The notes beneath the pieces are model-generated. The model saw only the letters and a program-made list of their open reading frames with translations. It was not told where the DNA came from and did not search any database. This document shows, piece after piece, positions 56,181-58,539 of a stretch of DNA of 58,539 nt. The DNA comes from Rubrivivax sp. (lineage in GTDB: Bacteria > Pseudomonadota > Gammaproteobacteria > Burkholderiales > Burkholderiaceae_C), in assembly GCA_027487905.1 (NCBI GenBank), contig JAIYCR010000005.1, forward strand, positions 1 to 58,539, written 5' to 3'. Positions within the stretch are counted from its first letter, which is position 1. Each line of letters begins with the position of its first letter. The position numbers were made by a program, and so were the translations under genes.

Positions 56181-58070
56181 ATGACAGCCACCGGCGGCCT
56201 CTCGGATGTCCCTTCGCTGGCGCAGGCGAGCCCGAATCCCGGCGGGTCGCAGCGGCCCTTCGCCACCGCGGCGGTGGTCGCGCGCCCGGCCGGGCTGAGC
56301 CTGCGCCTGACGGAGCTGCGCCTGCCGCTGGACCACGACGAGCCCGCACTGCGGCGCGCGGCCGCCGCGCGGCTGTCGCTGCCGGAGTCGGCCATCGTCA
56401 CGCTGCACGTGTTCCGCCGCGGCTACGACGCGCGCAAGCGCTCGGCCATCGAACTCGTCTACACCGTCGACCTCGCGCTGGATGACGCCCACCCGGCCGC
56501 GCAGGTGCTGGCCCGCCATGCAGCCGACCCCCACGTCAAGCCCGCTCCGCAGCTGCACTACCAGCCGGTGGGCGAGCGGTCGGCCGACTTCTGGGCCCGG
56601 CGCGACCGGCCGCGGCCGGTCGTGGTGGGCTTCGGGCCATGCGGTCTCTTCGCCGCCTTGGTGCTTGCCCAGATGGGCCTGCGCCCCATCGTCCTCGAGC
56701 GGGGTCGTGCGGTGCGCGAACGCACCCAGGACACCTGGGCGCTGTGGCGCCGCTCCGAACTGCATGCCGAGTCCAACGTGCAGTTCGGCGAAGGGGGTGC
56801 GGGCACCTTCAGCGACGGCAAGCTGTGGAGCCAGATCAGCGACCCGCGCCACCTCACCCGCAAGGTGCTCGACGAGTTCGTCAAGGCCGGTGCGCCCGAG
56901 GAGATCCTCTTCGTGAGCAAGCCCCACATCGGCACTTTCCGGCTGGTCAGCATGATCGAGAAGATGCGCGCGGAGATCGTCTCGCTCGGTGGCGAGATCC
57001 GCTTCGGGCACCGGCTGCTCGACCTGCGGCTGGAGCCGCCCTCGTCGGCCCGGCCGGGGCGGGGCGACCCGCAGCGCAGCCTGGTGCTGCGTGGCCTGCG
57101 GGTGGCCACGCCGGAGGTGCCCACCGGCATCGAGCTGGACTGCGAACAGCTGGTGCTGGCCCCGGGCCACAGCGCGCGTGACACCTTCGCCATGCTGGTC
57201 GAGCGCGGCGTGGCACTGCAGGCCAAGCCGTTTTCGATCGGCTTTCGCATCGAGCACCCGCAGTCGCTCATCGACCGCGCGCGTTTCGGGGCCAGCGCCG
57301 GGCATCCGCTGCTGGGCGCGGCCGACTACAAGCTGGTGCACCACGCGCCCAATGGCCGCTCGGTCTACAGCTTCTGCATGTGCCCGGGCGGCACGGTGGT
57401 GGCGGCCACCTCCGAGCCCGAGCGGGTGGTGACCAACGGCATGAGCCAGTACTCGCGCAACGAGCGCAACGCGAATGCCGGCATCGTCGTGGGCATCAGC
57501 CCGCAGGACTACCGTCAGGATGGCGGCGACCGCGCGCCCTCCGATCCGGTGAGCCCGCTGGACGGCATCGCCTTCCAGCGCCTGTACGAGTCGCGCGCCT
57601 TCAGGCTCGGCGAAGGGGGCTATCGAGCGCCTGCGCAGCGGGTCGAGGATTTCCTCGCCGGTCGGCCGTCGCGGGCCCTCGGCTCGGTCCAGCCGTCCTA
57701 CCGGCCCGGCGTTACGCCCACCGACCTCGGCCACGCCCGCGAGCCGGCGCTGCCGATCTATGCCATCGAAGCCATTCGATCGGCGATTCCCGCCTTCGAT
57801 CGGCAGATCCGCGGCTTCGCCATGCCCGATGCGGTGTTCACCGGCGTGGAGACCCGCACCTCCTCGCCGCTGCGCATTCCGCGCCTGCGCGACGGCCAGA
57901 GCCTGAATGTGGCCGGGCTCTTCCCCGCCGGCGAAGGGGCGGGCTATGCCGGCGGCATCATGTCCGCGGGCGTGGACGGCATCGAGGCGGCCGAGGCGGT
58001 GGCCCGGGCCATGCTCGGCATCGACGCGGCCCAGGCGCTGGGGCAGCGGCCGCACGCCGGCCCGGCCTGA
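56181..58070 (+). CDS. FAD-dependent dehydrogenase (uncharacterised, COG2509-like)
   Basis: A 629-residue flavoprotein. An N-terminal domain (1-130) precedes the dinucleotide site VVGFGPCGLFAALVLAQMG (from about 148), then FGEGGAGTFSDGKLWSQISD, and later KPFSIGFRIEHPQSLIDRAR and YSFCMCPGGTVVAATSEPER. The C-terminal FPAGEGAGYAGGIMSAGVDG is typical of FAD enzymes that close over the flavin. The physiological substrate is not known. The ATG at 56181 is chosen over a TTG three codons upstream. Eighteen bases separate it from amgK, so they are probably co-transcribed. Confidence 0.85.
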   Translation: MTATGGLSDVPSLAQASPNPGGSQRPFATAAVVARPAGLSLRLTELRLPLDHDEPALRRAAAARLSLPESAIVTLHVFRRGYDARKRSAIELVYTVDLALDDAHPAAQVLARHAADPHVKPAPQLHYQPVGERSADFWARRDRPRPVVVGFGPCGLFAALVLAQMGLRPIVLERGRAVRERTQDTWALWRRSELHAESNVQFGEGGAGTFSDGKLWSQISDPRHLTRKVLDEFVKAGAPEEILFVSKPHIGTFRLVSMIEKMRAEIVSLGGEIRFGHRLLDLRLEPPSSARPGRGDPQRSLVLRGLRVATPEVPTGIELDCEQLVLAPGHSARDTFAMLVERGVALQAKPFSIGFRIEHPQSLIDRARFGASAGHPLLGAADYKLVHHAPNGRSVYSFCMCPGGTVVAATSEPERVVTNGMSQYSRNERNANAGIVVGISPQDYRQDGGDRAPSDPVSPLDGIAFQRLYESRAFRLGEGGYRAPAQRVEDFLAGRPSRALGSVQPSYRPGVTPTDLGHAREPALPIYAIEAIRSAIPAFDRQIRGFAMPDAVFTGVETRTSSPLRIPRLRDGQSLNVAGLFPAGEGAGYAGGIMSAGVDGIEAAEAVARAMLGIDAAQALGQRPHAGPA

Positions 58071-58119
58071 GGCGGCGTCGCGGGCCTGCACCCGCACCGG
58101 CCAGGCCCCGGCCTGGTCT

Positions 58120-58539
58120 TCAGGGGTGCGCGGCCATCACCTGCGCCACGGCGGCGGTCAGCCGGCGGGCATAGGGCACGTGCAGAAATTCGTTGGGACC
58201 GTGCGCATTGCTGCGCGGACCCAGCACGCCGCAGACCATCATCTGGGCCTGCGGGAAGCCCTGCTGCAGCATGCTCATCAGCGGGATGGTGCCGCCCTGG
58301 CCGATGTAGCCGCAGGGCGCGTCGTAGTGGGCCTGTGAGGCCGCCTGCAGCGCCCCTTCCAGCCAGGGCGAAAGCTCGGGCGCGTTCCAGCCCGACGCGC
58401 CGCGGGCCCCCACGCGGCCGTCGGCCTGGAAGGTGACGCGGGCCTGGTAGGGGGCGTTGTCCTCCAGCAGGGTCTTCAAGGTCTGCGCGGCCTCGTCGCC
58501 GTTGACCAGCGGCGGCAGCCGCAGGCTGAGCTTGAAGGC
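58120..58539 (-). CDS. M20 family peptidase, C-terminal part (truncated at window edge)
   Basis: The reading frame stays open to the right edge, so the N-terminus and most of the protein are missing; 139 residues are visible. They read FKLSLRLPPLVNGDEAAQTL, then a dimerisation-lid segment, CGYIGQGGTIPLMSMLQQGF and the terminal SNAHGPNEFLHVPYARRLTA. The last contains the metal-ligand histidine of M20 dipeptidases and acetylornithine-deacetylase-like enzymes. It converges on the FAD dehydrogenase gene. Confidence 0.85.
   Translation of the reverse strand, partial: AFKLSLRLPPLVNGDEAAQTLKTLLEDNAPYQARVTFQADGRVGARGASGWNAPELSPWLEGALQAASQAHYDAPCGYIGQGGTIPLMSMLQQGFPQAQMMVCGVLGPRSNAHGPNEFLHVPYARRLTAAVAQVMAAHP

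Noticed and set aside
54966-58097. 1043-codon minus-strand frame opposite amgK and the FAD dehydrogenase
   Set aside because: It spans two good plus-strand genes and has the compositional look of antisense high-GC frames.

Overview
This is a high-GC chromosomal window from a Gram-negative betaproteobacterium, most likely Burkholderiales of the Rubrivivax/Leptothrix/Sphaerotilaceae type. The inference rests on the lnt-glyQS-gmhB-plsC string, the amgK/lptD-surA-ksgA block, paired cyanophycin synthetases with a DUF1854 protein, and the codon bias; no rRNA, tRNA, insertion sequence, prophage or CRISPR array was found. Gene density is near 95 percent and no gene-free stretch exceeds about 300 bases. 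Products are named from residues I could read in the sequence; no database search was possible.

Layout. Positions 1-7.7 kb hold envelope and translation housekeeping genes: lnt (cut by the window edge), glyQ, glyS, gmhB, a plsC-type acyltransferase, a YgjP-like metallopeptidase and a DUF456 membrane protein. From 7.8 to 18.5 kb lies an acyl-CoA region: a metallo-beta-lactamase-fold protein divergent from a LiuR-like MerR regulator, a thioesterase, isovaleryl-CoA dehydrogenase, a Uma2 nuclease-fold protein, carbonic anhydrase, aceK, an acetyl-CoA acetyltransferase, a LysE exporter, an SDR and a second acyl-CoA dehydrogenase. From 18.5 to 26.5 kb is a cyanophycin island: cphA and a second synthetase with a degenerate Mur-ligase P-loop, divergent from an ABC exporter with a zinc-ribbon and a DUF1854 protein. 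From 26.5 to 30.8 kb are a CbiM-like permease, a DUF3617 protein, trkA and trkH. From 30.9 to 39.9 kb is the leucine/isovalerate operon (methylcrotonyl-CoA carboxylase beta and alpha, methylglutaconyl-CoA hydratase, HMG-CoA lyase) with embedded DUF4126 and GhrA-like genes. A perfect 16-bp palindrome occurs before both the liuR gene and this operon, which ties the two acyl-CoA regions, 22 kb apart, into one probable LiuR regulon.

The most striking part is 39.9-44.7 kb: five consecutive same-strand genes encode an Hpt protein, a receiver protein with a long unassigned C-terminus, a BLUF blue-light flavoprotein, a photoactive yellow protein (PYP) and a hybrid histidine kinase with two PAS-like regions. 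Together they contain every step of a His-Asp-His-Asp phosphorelay plus two chemically different blue-light sensors, and I propose them as a dual-photoreceptor phosphorelay.

The right end carries a monooxygenase-like small protein, an orphan amino-acid-type binding protein, maeB, a secreted barnase/RNase Sa-type ribonuclease with a barstar, a hairpin and a possible tiny ORF, tandem terminators, the lptD-surA-ksgA operon (overlapping starts and stops), an amgK-like sugar kinase, an FAD-dependent dehydrogenase and the C-terminal end of an M20 peptidase.
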